From Bacteroidota bacterium (GTDB lineage Bacteria; Bacteroidota; Bacteroidia; Chitinophagales; Chitinophagaceae), in the NCBI GenBank assembly GCA_023424015.1, contig JAFAEM010000010.1, positions 124,001 to 188,000 of the forward strand: a stretch of 64,000 nt of DNA, given 5' to 3'. Position numbers and translations under genes: made by a program. Shown here piece after piece: positions 10,101-18,316 of the stretch. The notes under the pieces were generated by a model, which was not told the origin of the DNA, did not search any database, and worked only from the letters and a program-made list of their open reading frames with translations. The first letter of the stretch is position 1, and every line of letters begins with the position of its first letter.

Positions 10101-10266
10101 CTTCGGCATTCGCACCGGGATAACTTGCAGTGACCTGTACCGTGGGCGGTGCTATATCGGGAAACAATGTAACCGGTAGTGTGTACAATGATAATACACC
10201 CAGTAGTGTGATAATGATCGAAACAACGGTTGATAATACCGGTCTTTCAATAAATCTTTTTAACAT
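7114..10266 (-). CDS. RND multidrug efflux pump permease (AcrB/HAE1 family)
   Basis: 1050 residues, matching AcrB-type inner-membrane pumps (about 1030-1050). The N-terminus MLKRFIERPVLSTVVSIIITLLG is typical, with IRDQNLEAAPG and two large periplasmic loops. Transmembrane helix 4 carries GIVVDDAIVVVE, holding the two Asp residues of the proton relay, and a later helix has LLAKNAILIVEYA with the partner Lys. These show an intact proton-driven pump expected to export hydrophobic compounds. A 165-bp gap separates it from the adaptor gene. The substrate range cannot be deduced. Confidence 0.97.
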   Translation of the reverse strand: MLKRFIERPVLSTVVSIIITLLGVLSLYTLPVTLFPDIAPPTVQVTASYPGANAEVVARAVATPIEEAVNGVENMTYMTSTSSNDGTMTLNVFFKVGTDPDLAAVNVQSRVSRAVSLIPQEVVQAGISAQKQQNSMIMVPLIYSEDSTYDEKFLQNYAKINILPELQRVPGVGQAMVFGAKDYSMRIWLKPDRLTAHNLSTQDVLNKIRDQNLEAAPGRFGQGSTASFEYILKYKGKLSNKADYENIILRSSPDGSTIRLKDVARVEFGAFAYSANTQILGKPGIGIAIFQTAGSNANDILTQADEVMKKASLNFPEGIEYFSMYSAKEFLDESIAQVIETLLIAFALVFLVVFVFLQDLRSTLIPAIAVPVAIIGTFFFMQIFGFTINLLTLFALVLAIGIVVDDAIVVVEAVHTKMERTGLPAKQATIQSMKEISGAIISITMVMAAVFVPVGFMEGPAGVFYKQFAFTLAIAILISAVNALTLSPALCALFLRNVHHGEEGARKKGFGARFFSGFNAGFSATTKKYTNAIKFLFRHKWIAISGLVLVTAVTFWMMKKAPTGFIPTEDQGFIVFSVNLPPGASLDRTQHVMDKVDSLLAEVEAVERRATITGLNILANANSSNYGVGFIRMKHPGERGAVNNVEGVMGIINQKLSVIKEASIFLFQFPTVQGFGNTSGFEFILQDRTGGQLDKLGATAYGMIGELMQRKEIAYAFTTFSTGNPQYMVNIDEAKANQLGVSVSELLQTLQVYYGSSFASDFNRFGKFYRVIVQADVPYRADASSLDKVYVKNNLGEMVPANALVSLERVYGPETVTRNNLFNAVTINGMSKPGYSSGDAINAVREVAAKYLPRGYSYEFSGMTREEIGAGQQTTLIFLLSVIFVYFLLAAQYESYILPLAVILTVPTGIFGVFLFTKMMGIDNNIYVQVGLIMLIGLLAKNAILIVEYAVQRRRAGMSLRDSALEAAQLRLRPILMTSFAFIVGLLPLTWVDGGSALGNRSIGTGALGGMLTGVILGVFIIPVLFVIFQYLQEKITRKPVTSEPPALSE

Positions 10267-10431
10267 CCTGATTATTTTAGTTTTTGGCCAACAGTGTCCT
10301 GCCAGCTAATCTTTTGCTGTTTGACATAAACAACTGCGCGATTGGGATCGCCAATCCATCGGAATTACGATGTTGTCGTTGCCGCTGATTAACCTTTTTC
10401 TTCAGAGGAATTTTAACCGTTCATGGAGATT

Positions 10432-11631
10432 TTATAAAGGTTTTGCCTTTAAAAGGCTGTCTAACGATATGGGCTGGGGGGTGATCACCGCTCCTTCCTG
10501 CAATCGGTCGAGTCCGCTAAAAACAATCTTATCTCCCGCCTTTATTCCTTTATCGACGAGATAATAATTGCCGGACTTCCCACTGATAGCAATGGGGATG
10601 CTGGAAACCTTATTACTATCGCTGACCGCAAAAACAAATACTTTATCCTGCAGTTCGAACGTTGCTTCCTGCGGCACAACAACGGATCCGTTGATCAGCC
10701 TCGGTATCCTGATTCTCCCTGTATTACCGGACCGTAGTAATCCGTCGGTGTTTTTAAAACTTGCCCTGAAACTAATGGCGCCCATGTCCTGGTTGAACTG
10801 GCCCGAAATTGCTTCCACTTTTCCTTTGTGCGTGTAAACGCTGTCGTTGGAAAGAACGAGTTCAACAGCAGGCATTTTCTTTAATTTCTCTTCCATCGTA
10901 CGACCTTCAAACTGGTCTTTAAAACGCAAAAAATCATTCTCGCTTAGAGAAAAATAGGCGTACACCTCACTGATCTCAGATAAAACGGTCAGCGGCGCGG
11001 TAGTACTGGTACCAACCAGGCTTCCGGTCTTATGCGGTAAACGCCCGATATAGCCATCTGCCGGCGCTTTGATCTGGGTATAACCAAGATTGATACGGGC
11101 ATTGCTCACCATGGCCTGCGCCTGCGCTACATTGGCCTGCGCGGCATCGTAAGCTGTCTTCGCCGTTTTGAGCTGTACATCAGATATCACATTGTTTTGC
11201 ACCAGCGGTGTAAGCTTTGCAACGTTGATCTCTGCGTTTGCAAGATTTGCCTTCGCCGCCGACAGGCTCGCGATTGCATTGTTCAATTGCTCCATGTAAG
11301 GCCGGTTGTTGATCTGGAAAAGAACCTGGCCCTTCCTGACATGGGCACCTTCATCTACATAGATCCGCTCAAGATATCCATCCACCTGTGGACGTATCTC
11401 GATGTCCTTACTTCCTTCGATAGAAGCAGGATACTCCTGGAACGTTGTTGCAGGAGTATTTTGAACGATCAGCACCGGCAGTATTTGCGGTGGCTGGGCC
11501 ATCGTATTTGGATTTCCCGATGAAGAATTGCAGGCAACTATCACTACAGCAACGAGCGCCACAATAGCAAGGCTTGCCAGGTTGGTCATTAGAACGGAGC
11601 CGGGTTGCTTCCTTTCATTTTTTGTAAACAT
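10432..11631 (-). CDS. RND efflux periplasmic adaptor (AcrA family), lipoprotein
   Basis: 399 residues starting at ATG 11631; an internal Met at residue 15 gives a slightly shorter alternative. The N-terminus ends in a lipobox IVAC. The order is that of membrane-fusion proteins: a biotinyl-lipoyl half motif (EIRPQVDGYLERIYVDEGAHVRKG), an alpha hairpin rich in Ala, Asn and Gln (YMEQLNNAIASLSAAKANLA and on), the second lipoyl half (IKAPADGYIGRLPHKTGSLV) and beta-barrel domains. It links the pump with the outer-membrane duct. A TetR-type palindrome lies about 170-190 bp upstream at 11803-11813. Confidence 0.96.
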   Translation of the reverse strand: MFTKNERKQPGSVLMTNLASLAIVALVAVVIVACNSSSGNPNTMAQPPQILPVLIVQNTPATTFQEYPASIEGSKDIEIRPQVDGYLERIYVDEGAHVRKGQVLFQINNRPYMEQLNNAIASLSAAKANLANAEINVAKLTPLVQNNVISDVQLKTAKTAYDAAQANVAQAQAMVSNARINLGYTQIKAPADGYIGRLPHKTGSLVGTSTTAPLTVLSEISEVYAYFSLSENDFLRFKDQFEGRTMEEKLKKMPAVELVLSNDSVYTHKGKVEAISGQFNQDMGAISFRASFKNTDGLLRSGNTGRIRIPRLINGSVVVPQEATFELQDKVFVFAVSDSNKVSSIPIAISGKSGNYYLVDKGIKAGDKIVFSGLDRLQEGAVITPQPISLDSLLKAKPL

Positions 11632-11802
11632 AACAGACAGGTTTAGGAAATATTGCTATTTCCCGGGTTAATGAATAATGGTCAAAAAAATTTTAGTTCC
11701 GCCGGCGGATACAACACAGGCGAACGCTGCAGTTTTCCTGGGTGGGCTAGGTTGATGCAGCAATAACGGATGGCAAGCGTGCTATAACAACATTACTTAT
11801 GC

Positions 11803-11813
11803 TAACATTGTTA
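11803..11813. promoter_or_regulatory. Putative TetR operator in front of the efflux genes
   Basis: TAACATTGTTA is a perfect 11-bp inverted repeat (TAACA-T-TGTTA). The same core, differing only in the central base, overlaps the start of tetR transcription at 12456-12466. It lies between the tetR stop codon and the adaptor gene start. Recognition by the neighbouring TetR protein is inference. Confidence 0.6.
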
Positions 11814-11832
11814 ACTACTTTCAAAAAAAAAT

Positions 11833-12438
11833 TTATCGTTCCAGGTTCTTTATAAATCCTTCGATGGCATCATCCAAAACCAGCTTATTTAATTCATCGG
11901 CGATCTCGGTATAGCTCATCATCTTTATCGAAATCAGCCCATGCATCACCGACCAGAAAGTATGGTACTTCAAACAAGCATTCACGCCTTTTTGTTTTTG
12001 GTTCTTCGACAATATTTCCACTATCGGCTCCATCACCAGGTTCCTGTAAGCCGATTCTTCAGGAATACACTTATCCGTTTCACAACAGGCGATGCCGATC
12101 CCAAACATCAACTGGTAATATTCTTTATTACGAAATGCAAAATTCCAGTAGGCATCCGCTATGGCCCTGAGTTGCTCCCGGGGGTCATCCGACTTCTTCT
12201 TCGCCTGCTGCAGTCTTTTAATCAACAGGCTAAATCCTTCCTTGCCAAACTCCAGCAATATTGCTTCCTTATTCTCAAAATGATCGTAGATCACCGGTAC
12301 GCTGTACTCAATTGCGTCAGCGATCTTCCGAATAGACAATGACTGCCAGCCGTCTTCTTTCACCATCTGCCAGGCGGTAGCCAGTATCCTGGACCTTACT
12401 TCTTCCTTTTGCCTTAACCGACGTTCTGCAATACCCAT
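11833..12438 (-). CDS. TetR-family repressor, probable efflux regulator
   Basis: 201 residues from ATG 12438 (MGIAERRLRQKEE); the frame continues upstream but those codons overlap the promoter and operator. The N-terminal helix-turn-helix is clear: ILATAWQMVKEDGWQSLSIR, KIADAIEYSVPVIYDHFENK (residues about 19-57). The C-terminal part is a ligand and dimer domain of the TetR_C_33-like kind (YYQLMFGIG). It precedes the RND genes in the same direction and has a palindrome overlapping its own start of transcription, the usual layout of an autoregulated drug-sensing repressor. Targets are inferred. Confidence 0.92.
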   Translation of the reverse strand: MGIAERRLRQKEEVRSRILATAWQMVKEDGWQSLSIRKIADAIEYSVPVIYDHFENKEAILLEFGKEGFSLLIKRLQQAKKKSDDPREQLRAIADAYWNFAFRNKEYYQLMFGIGIACCETDKCIPEESAYRNLVMEPIVEILSKNQKQKGVNACLKYHTFWSVMHGLISIKMMSYTEIADELNKLVLDDAIEGFIKNLER

Positions 12439-12454
12439 ATCACTATTATTTAAC

Positions 12455-12467
12455 CTAACACTGTTAG
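12455..12467. promoter_or_regulatory. Putative TetR autoregulatory operator
   Basis: CTAACACTGTTAG is a perfect 13-bp palindrome placed directly downstream of the -7 box of the tetR promoter, where a bound repressor would block transcription. Its core matches the palindrome at 11803-11813 at ten of eleven positions. Confidence 0.65.
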
Positions 12468-12500
12468 CAAAGTTAGTGACCGAAATGGATTCGCGACAAA
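12468..12500 (-). promoter_or_regulatory. tetR promoter, Bacteroidota type
   Basis: On the minus strand TTTG (12497-12500) and TAACTTTG (12468-12475) are separated by 21 bp, matching the TTTG-N19..21-TAnnTTTG promoter of Bacteroidota primary sigma factors. The palindromic operator begins at the next base. Confidence 0.7.
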
Positions 12501-12634
12501 TATTTCTTGTTAAGCTCATGCAAAACAAAAACGGAATACTGACAACCCTATGGCAGCCAATATTCCGTTTCAAAATATTTTTTAGAAAATTCGAACGTTC
12601 GTTACAGGATCAAAGAATTCAAACTATCACCCAA

Positions 12635-14986
12635 TTAAAACTCGATTTTATAATTCAGCACCGGTATCAGTCCCATCTGGTAATTAGTTACAACAGCACC
12701 TTTATGCTCATCGAACCACTGGTTATAATAGTTCTTGCGATTTGTGATATTCTGAATATCGAGCGATAGCGTACTGGTTACCCGGCGACGGTTCCACTTC
12801 ATACTCACACGCAGGTCGGTACGAAAATAGGCGGGGTTCTGCAGGCTGAATGCCTGCTCCTCGTGAAAGATCGTATATCCTTCCGCCAGGGTCCTTTCGA
12901 TATCGATGGGTGTGGTACGATACCCTCCCGCATAAATTGTTTTAATATTTACTCCAAAGGTCCGCAACCGGTTGGCTGATAAAAACTCCTTGCCCGCCAA
13001 CAGGCTGAGGATATATTTTCCGTTGAAGCGTGTATCCCTCTCCTTTCCATCTGCAGCAGTATACCTGGACTGGTAAAAAGACTGGCTTAGAGAGTAATAA
13101 AAATTGTTAGAAAGATTTTTCTCAATAGATACCTCTACCCCATAATTCCTTCCCTTTCCTTTATTCACCAGCGCATCGGTCACATAATCATTTTCCACAT
13201 TAAGCACAGAAAATGAACTGGTATCATAAATACTGACAGGCACGTTAAACAGGTGCTGGTAATACAGTTCTGTTTTCAATCGAAGGTTTGTGCCCAAACG
13301 GTAATGGTGCGAAAGCGCAAAATGATGCGCGCGGGTAAGTTCCAGGTCCTTATTAGGTTTGACCAGGCTACCTGGAGCATTCTTTACCTGTGCAAAATAA
13401 ATGCCCATGGGTTGTACCTGGCTGTGCAATCCATACCCGAATGCAAGGCTGCTTTTTTTGCTCATATCCCATTTGACCGAAGCACGTGGTTCTGCCGAGG
13501 AAGTGTTGTTGTACAGTAACCGGATATAATGAAGACCAGTATTAAAACTAAGATCATTCGAAGCACGATACTGCCATTGCGCGAAACCCTGGACCAGTTG
13601 TGTGCTACCCTTGGTATCGATCTCCTGTAACAAAGGTGCATTGGGATTCTCCCTCGCCATGCGGTCGAAACCAAATCGAATCAAATTGACAATAACTCCA
13701 GAACGCAGTGTATGTCTCGCATTCAATCGGTGATTTAACACAGATGAGAATGTCCATTTCCTGGTGTCGTATTTCGCCCGGTGCTGCTCTGTGATGGTAT
13801 AATCGTCTTCGACAAATTTCTCTGAATAGCTCATTTTGTTATAGGAAATGCCCGCTGCAGAACGCAGGTTTGTCCTGTTGCCCAGCAAAATGCGATGTGT
13901 GAGGCCGGTCATGCCGGTATTGGATACGAATTTTGAAATATTCCTGTCACCGGCTTCTTCCCAGGTTGTAGAATCCATTTTGGCATTGAACTTATCGTCA
14001 CTTAAGCCGCCAAAACCAAAAAGACTGAACTCTCCAAGTTTACCTGCCGGTAAATATATATTGTACGAAAGGTCCTGGAAATTGGTGGTACCGGCATCGC
14101 CTGTTACACCCAGCTTGCCAAGTAGTGAAAGCGTAGAGTAACGGTAATTGATCAGGTATGAACCTTTATAAAAAGAGGAAATTGGTCCTTCAGCCGCGGC
14201 ATTTAATCCCAGGACACCTGCCTGCAATGAGTATTCCCGCCGTTCGTTGTTTCCTTTTCGCAACTTCAAATCGAAAACACCACTTAATGCATTTCCATAT
14301 TCAGCGGCAAAAGCTCCTGTGATAAAATCTGAATTGGACAGTAATTGCGAACTCAGGATCGAAATGCCGCCACCACTGGTGGCAGGTGAACTGAAATGAT
14401 TGGGGTTGGGTATATCAACACCCTCCATACGCCAGAGCAGACCTGCAGGTGAATTGCCCCTGATCACGATCGAGTTATTACCATCGTCGGCAGCCATCAC
14501 GCCGGCAAAACCGGTTGCCATGCGCAAGGGATCATTTACTGCGGCCGCATATTTCTGCGTTTCCTCTACACTGAAGGCACGTGCGCTAACCACACTCATT
14601 TCGTTAAGTGGTTTATTCTTCCGTGTAGTGGATTTCAACACCAGTTCTTTTTCGGTACGAATATTTTTTTCCATCAATACCGTCAGTACCGTTTCCTTTC
14701 CGGCATTGACAATGACGTTATCCAGGTATGCTTCCTTGTACTCAAGATGGGTTACCAACAATTGCTGTGATGTGAGGGAGACATTGGTAAATCTAAAATT
14801 GCCCATGTGATCGGTTGTCACCGATGCGCCGGTTAAACGAAGCGTTACAGTGGCGCCAACAATGGGTGTTTGCAGGATATTATCTACAACTGTCCCCCGG
14901 ATATTTTGTGTAAAGCTGGTGGTTTGCTGTGCGGTGAGCCAATTGGATAGGATTAACAGGGATAAGGTTAATAGTTTATACTTCAT
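12635..14986 (-). CDS. TonB-dependent receptor with carboxypeptidase-like domain
   Basis: 783 residues. MKYKLLTLSLLILSNWLTAQ is a signal peptide. Residues about 28-115 form a CarboxypepD-regulatory-like beta sandwich (IRGTVVDNILQTPIVGATVT). The plug domain follows (SVVSARAFSVEETQKYA, then NSIVIRGNSPAGLLWRMEGV), and the remainder is a 22-strand-type barrel ending NYKIEF with a terminal Phe. Such receptors import siderophores, oligomers or cofactors with TonB energy. No SusD partner or polysaccharide genes are adjacent, so this is not a standard sugar-utilisation locus. The substrate is unknown. Confidence 0.95.
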   Translation of the reverse strand: MKYKLLTLSLLILSNWLTAQQTTSFTQNIRGTVVDNILQTPIVGATVTLRLTGASVTTDHMGNFRFTNVSLTSQQLLVTHLEYKEAYLDNVIVNAGKETVLTVLMEKNIRTEKELVLKSTTRKNKPLNEMSVVSARAFSVEETQKYAAAVNDPLRMATGFAGVMAADDGNNSIVIRGNSPAGLLWRMEGVDIPNPNHFSSPATSGGGISILSSQLLSNSDFITGAFAAEYGNALSGVFDLKLRKGNNERREYSLQAGVLGLNAAAEGPISSFYKGSYLINYRYSTLSLLGKLGVTGDAGTTNFQDLSYNIYLPAGKLGEFSLFGFGGLSDDKFNAKMDSTTWEEAGDRNISKFVSNTGMTGLTHRILLGNRTNLRSAAGISYNKMSYSEKFVEDDYTITEQHRAKYDTRKWTFSSVLNHRLNARHTLRSGVIVNLIRFGFDRMARENPNAPLLQEIDTKGSTQLVQGFAQWQYRASNDLSFNTGLHYIRLLYNNTSSAEPRASVKWDMSKKSSLAFGYGLHSQVQPMGIYFAQVKNAPGSLVKPNKDLELTRAHHFALSHHYRLGTNLRLKTELYYQHLFNVPVSIYDTSSFSVLNVENDYVTDALVNKGKGRNYGVEVSIEKNLSNNFYYSLSQSFYQSRYTAADGKERDTRFNGKYILSLLAGKEFLSANRLRTFGVNIKTIYAGGYRTTPIDIERTLAEGYTIFHEEQAFSLQNPAYFRTDLRVSMKWNRRRVTSTLSLDIQNITNRKNYYNQWFDEHKGAVVTNYQMGLIPVLNYKIEF

Positions 14987-15055
14987 CAGTTGGAATGTTT
15001 CTATAAAAACAATCCACCTGGAGATTACCCCTAACTATAAAAAAAATATTACAAC

Positions 15056-15877
15056 TCATTTCCCAAAAGCCCATTCCAAAAACACCGGCATTGCCCTGGC
15101 CCATGTGGCTATATCATGTTTCCCATCGGGCATTTCGAGATAATAGATATCCCCTTCCCGGTCATAACCCTTTGCCACCAGTTCCTTAATGATATCGAGT
15201 GTATCATCAATAGAATCGATGATGCCATTGTTGTTACGGTCGAGTGTTTCATCCATATTACCGCACTGAAAAAAAAATCGCAATCCGGGATGGTACGACT
15301 CATTTCGAATCTCCTGGTGCATGATACGATGTTTATCGTCGTCATAATCCTCATGATCCTGATCCAGGCTGCGCCACCAGAATGAACCAGAGAACAAGCC
15401 TGCTATTGAAAACACATTTGAGTGATGCCAAGCAATATCAAGGGCCATCAGGGCCCCCAGGGAAAAGCCGGCAAATGCGCGCTCCCTGAACGAACTGACC
15501 TGGTAACTGGTACTGATATAAGGAAGCAGTTCCTCCAAAACAAACGATGTATAAGCGCCCGCCTTGCTACCACGGCCCTGGTAATCGGCCTGCGAGGTTA
15601 CGCCATATTCCGTTTTGCGTTCGGTGCCCGCATGTATGCCCACACATACCAGGGGATAAATTTTTTGTGCGATTAATAGCTCGCTTAGCATTTTGCCCAG
15701 GCCCAACTCCTCCATATTCTGGCCATCATTGATCAGCAACAGGCTCAACTCCGACGGATCGGCAATATTTTTAGGCAGGAAAAAGTCGAGCTTAACTTCA
15801 CGCTCAAGGTATTCAGAAAACAATGCCCTGCTTTCCATCAATAAGCCGGGCAACTGTGTAGATATCATAGCTGTCAA
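15056..15877 (-). CDS. Alpha/beta-hydrolase, esterase D/Fes-like
   Basis: 273 residues without a signal peptide, so probably cytoplasmic. The nucleophile elbow AGFSLGALMAL is clear, preceded by LLINDGQNMEELG (oxyanion region) and followed by SGSFWWRS and a C-terminal MPDGKHDIATWARAMP supplying the His. These features belong to the esterase family of COG2382/COG0627 type, which includes enterobactin esterase. An Asp-rich stretch (DETLDRNNNGIIDSIDDT) resembles an EF-hand calcium-binding loop. It is divergent from the ATP-grasp gene, 232 bp away, which suggests a functional link with that ligase pair. The substrate is unknown; an alternative ATG lies three codons downstream. Confidence 0.85.
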   Translation of the reverse strand: MTAMISTQLPGLLMESRALFSEYLEREVKLDFFLPKNIADPSELSLLLINDGQNMEELGLGKMLSELLIAQKIYPLVCVGIHAGTERKTEYGVTSQADYQGRGSKAGAYTSFVLEELLPYISTSYQVSSFRERAFAGFSLGALMALDIAWHHSNVFSIAGLFSGSFWWRSLDQDHEDYDDDKHRIMHQEIRNESYHPGLRFFFQCGNMDETLDRNNNGIIDSIDDTLDIIKELVAKGYDREGDIYYLEMPDGKHDIATWARAMPVFLEWAFGK

Positions 15878-15949
15878 AAATAAGGATTCGTAACAAATAC
15901 TCCCGGATTTCCGGTAGGGACGTATAAGGTCAAACCAGACCTCGAAAAG

Positions 15950-15973
15950 GCCTCCCGTTACTAAAAAGGAGGC
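15950..15973. other. Hairpin in the esterase/ATP-grasp divergent gap
   Basis: GCCTCC and GGAGGC are separated by 12 bases and form a six-pair stem within the 232-bp gap between divergent genes. It is followed by AATTTTCT on the plus strand and CTTTTCG on the minus strand. It could be a weak terminator or a protein-binding site; I cannot tell. Confidence 0.4.
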
Positions 15974-16109
15974 AATTTTCTATTGGTGCTTCGAGGGGTT
16001 TCATTAATTTGTTTTTATGGTCATGAAAAAATAAATTTGATTGAAACTCCGCAAACTTCCGGGTTAGCCTGGTAATCCAATTATAATTATATTCAACAAA
16101 ACTTTGGTT

Positions 16110-17063
16110 ATGAAAAAAATCGGTGTACTCCACGGTAAAGAAAGATCTTTCCCGGAAGCATTTGTTGCAAGGGTAAACAGCAAAAATGTGCCGGGCGTAT
16201 CTGCCGAATCTGTTCGTATCGACAAAGCCCTGCAAGGTGAACCCAGTGGTTACACCGTTATCATCGACCGCATCTCCCAGGATGTGCCCTTTTATCGTAC
16301 CTGGCTCAAGAATGCCGCGGTCACAGGTACAGCTGTGATCAATAATCCGTTTTGGTGGAGTGCCGATGATAAATATTTTAATAACTGCCTGATGACAAAA
16401 GTGGATGTGCCCGTTCCAAAAACTGCGATCATTCCTTCGCGCGACCTGCCAGATGACACTTCAGATGAATCTTTCAGTAACCTGGCTTATCCACTGGACT
16501 GGGACACGATCTTCAGCTATGTTGGCTTCCCCGCTTATATGAAACCCTTTGCAGGTGGTGGCTGGAAACATGTGTACCGCCTTGACAGCGCCGAGGATTT
16601 TTTCAGAAAACATAGCGAAACCGGACAACTGGTGATGCTTTTACAGGAAGAGATAGTTTTTGAAGAATATTACCGTTGTTATTGTATTGGCGGAAAATAT
16701 GTCCGCATCATGCCGTATGAACCACGCAACCCGCATCACCTGCGTTATGTGGCTGATTTTGCGCCATCACCCGAACGACTCCAGCAAATGACGGATATAG
16801 TTCTACGCATCAATAAATACCTGGGCTATGATTTTAATACCGTAGAACTGGCGGTGCGCAATGGTATCCCCTACGCGATCGATTTTTGCAATCCGGCACC
16901 CGATGCGGAAAGAACAAGTGTGGGTGAGGAAAACTTTGAGTGGGTGGTAGAAACCGCAGCGAATTATGCGATTGAAAAAGCACTGAATCATTCCGCTGAT
17001 ACCGATAACCTCACCTGGGGTGAATATGTGAAAAGAAGCAGTTCAAAAACAAGCCTGGTCTGA
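16110..17063 (+). CDS. ATP-grasp domain protein, probable amide/peptide ligase
   Basis: 317 residues from ATG 16110 (MKKIGVLHGKERSFP). The layout is that of an ATP-grasp enzyme: an N-terminal pre-ATP-grasp Rossmann part, a central ATP-binding part (GFPAYMKPFAGGGWKHVYRL, where Lys binds nucleotide, then MLLQEEIVFEEYYRCYCIGG) and a C-terminal metal site (YAIDFCNPAPDAE, the E.N.xP-like end). Such enzymes join a carboxylate to an amine by an acyl-phosphate. It is followed after 55 bp by a GCS2-type ligase in the same direction, so the two probably act in one pathway building or modifying a small peptide-like product. That pathway is inferred. Confidence 0.85.
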   Translation: MKKIGVLHGKERSFPEAFVARVNSKNVPGVSAESVRIDKALQGEPSGYTVIIDRISQDVPFYRTWLKNAAVTGTAVINNPFWWSADDKYFNNCLMTKVDVPVPKTAIIPSRDLPDDTSDESFSNLAYPLDWDTIFSYVGFPAYMKPFAGGGWKHVYRLDSAEDFFRKHSETGQLVMLLQEEIVFEEYYRCYCIGGKYVRIMPYEPRNPHHLRYVADFAPSPERLQQMTDIVLRINKYLGYDFNTVELAVRNGIPYAIDFCNPAPDAERTSVGEENFEWVVETAANYAIEKALNHSADTDNLTWGEYVKRSSSKTSLV

Positions 17064-17118
17064 TTATTTATTACAACGCCCTGAAAAACAGGTGAAATCT
17101 TGTCAACCAAAAACTAAT

Positions 17119-18228
17119 ATGATATTAAACTACAAAACTTTTACACTGGGTGTAGAGGAGGAATACATGGTGATGGATCCCGTGACGGGTGAGCTTAAAA
17201 GCCATGAACAGCGGATCGTACAGGAAGGCCAGAAAGTGATCAAGGATAAGGTAAAGGCTGAAATGCACCAGGCTGTGGTTGAAGTAGGCACCGATATCTG
17301 CGCTGATGCTGATGAGGCTTTTAAAGACGTGTCGCTGCTGCGGAAAACCATATCAGACATCGCCGGCAGCCTGGATCTCGCTATGGGCGCATCAGGCACA
17401 CACCCTTTTAGTCACTGGGAGAGCCAGCTGATCACTGATCATGCACGTTACAACGAGATCGTGAATGAGCTGCAGGAAGCTGCCCGCAGCAATCTCATTT
17501 TTGGTTTGCACGTTCATGTGGGCATGCAAAGCAGGGAAATGGCCAATCATATCGCCAATTCCACGCGATATTTTCTGCCACATATATTCGCCCTTAGTAC
17601 CAATTCTCCGTTTTGGGAAGGTCGTATGACAGGTTACAAGTCCTTCCGGACAAAAGTCTTTGACAAATTTCCACGCACTGGTATTCCTGACGCATTTGAA
17701 AGTATCGAAGCTTATGATAATTACGTCAAACTGCTGATAAAAACCAACTGCATCGACAATGCGAAAAAGATCTGGTGGGACCTGCGCGTGCATCCGTTTT
17801 TCAACACCGTTGAATTCCGGATCTGCGACATCCCGATGACTGTTGATGAAACGATCGCGATCGCGGCACTTTTCCAGGCTGTTTGCGCCAGGATCTATAT
17901 GCTCCGTTCGAAGAATCTCAATTTTATCCAGTATTCACGAGCCCTGCTAAATGAAAATAAATGGAGGGCCAGCCGCTATGGCGTAGATGGATACCTGATC
18001 GATTTTGGCAAGGAAGAAGAAGTGAATACCAGGGCGCTTATTTATGAACTGCTCGATTTCCTCGACCCCGTACTTGATCACCTGGGTAGCAGGCACCGTG
18101 TTGCTTTTGTACATCACATGCTCGAAAATGGAACCGGCGCCGACCGTCAATTGGCGGTATTCGAACAAACAAAATCGCTGGCTAATGTAGCTGATTATAT
18201 TAAAGGACAGTTTTTAGCTGGAATATAG
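17119..18228 (+). CDS. Carboxylate-amine ligase, YbdK/GCS2 family
   Basis: 369 residues from ATG 17119; the longer frame begins with GTG at 17092. The family signature GVEEEYMVMDP opens the domain and GLHVHVGM gives the conserved His pair; ELAVRN-like and TVEFRICDIPMT motifs complete the glutamine-synthetase-like active site. The family (COG2170) contains weak gamma-glutamylcysteine synthetase-like ligases. Pairing with an ATP-grasp ligase suggests two successive amide bonds. The true substrates are not known from sequence. Confidence 0.92.
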   Translation: MILNYKTFTLGVEEEYMVMDPVTGELKSHEQRIVQEGQKVIKDKVKAEMHQAVVEVGTDICADADEAFKDVSLLRKTISDIAGSLDLAMGASGTHPFSHWESQLITDHARYNEIVNELQEAARSNLIFGLHVHVGMQSREMANHIANSTRYFLPHIFALSTNSPFWEGRMTGYKSFRTKVFDKFPRTGIPDAFESIEAYDNYVKLLIKTNCIDNAKKIWWDLRVHPFFNTVEFRICDIPMTVDETIAIAALFQAVCARIYMLRSKNLNFIQYSRALLNENKWRASRYGVDGYLIDFGKEEEVNTRALIYELLDFLDPVLDHLGSRHRVAFVHHMLENGTGADRQLAVFEQTKSLANVADYIKGQFLAGI

Positions 18229-18261
18229 CCCGACATCAACGGCATATATAGCTTTCCCCCA

Positions 18262-18288
18262 TAAAAAAATGCCCCTCAGAAGGAGCAT
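18262..18288 (-). terminator. Terminator behind the DUF3276 gene
   Basis: ATGCTCCT and AGGGGCAT around a TCTG loop on the minus strand (one G-T pair), followed by seven T. The plus-strand version has a mismatch instead of the wobble pair, so it serves mainly the minus-strand gene, but may also slow the convergent ligase transcript. Confidence 0.75.
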
Positions 18289-18316
18289 TCCTATTTTCAG
18301 TTAGTTTTAATTGCGA

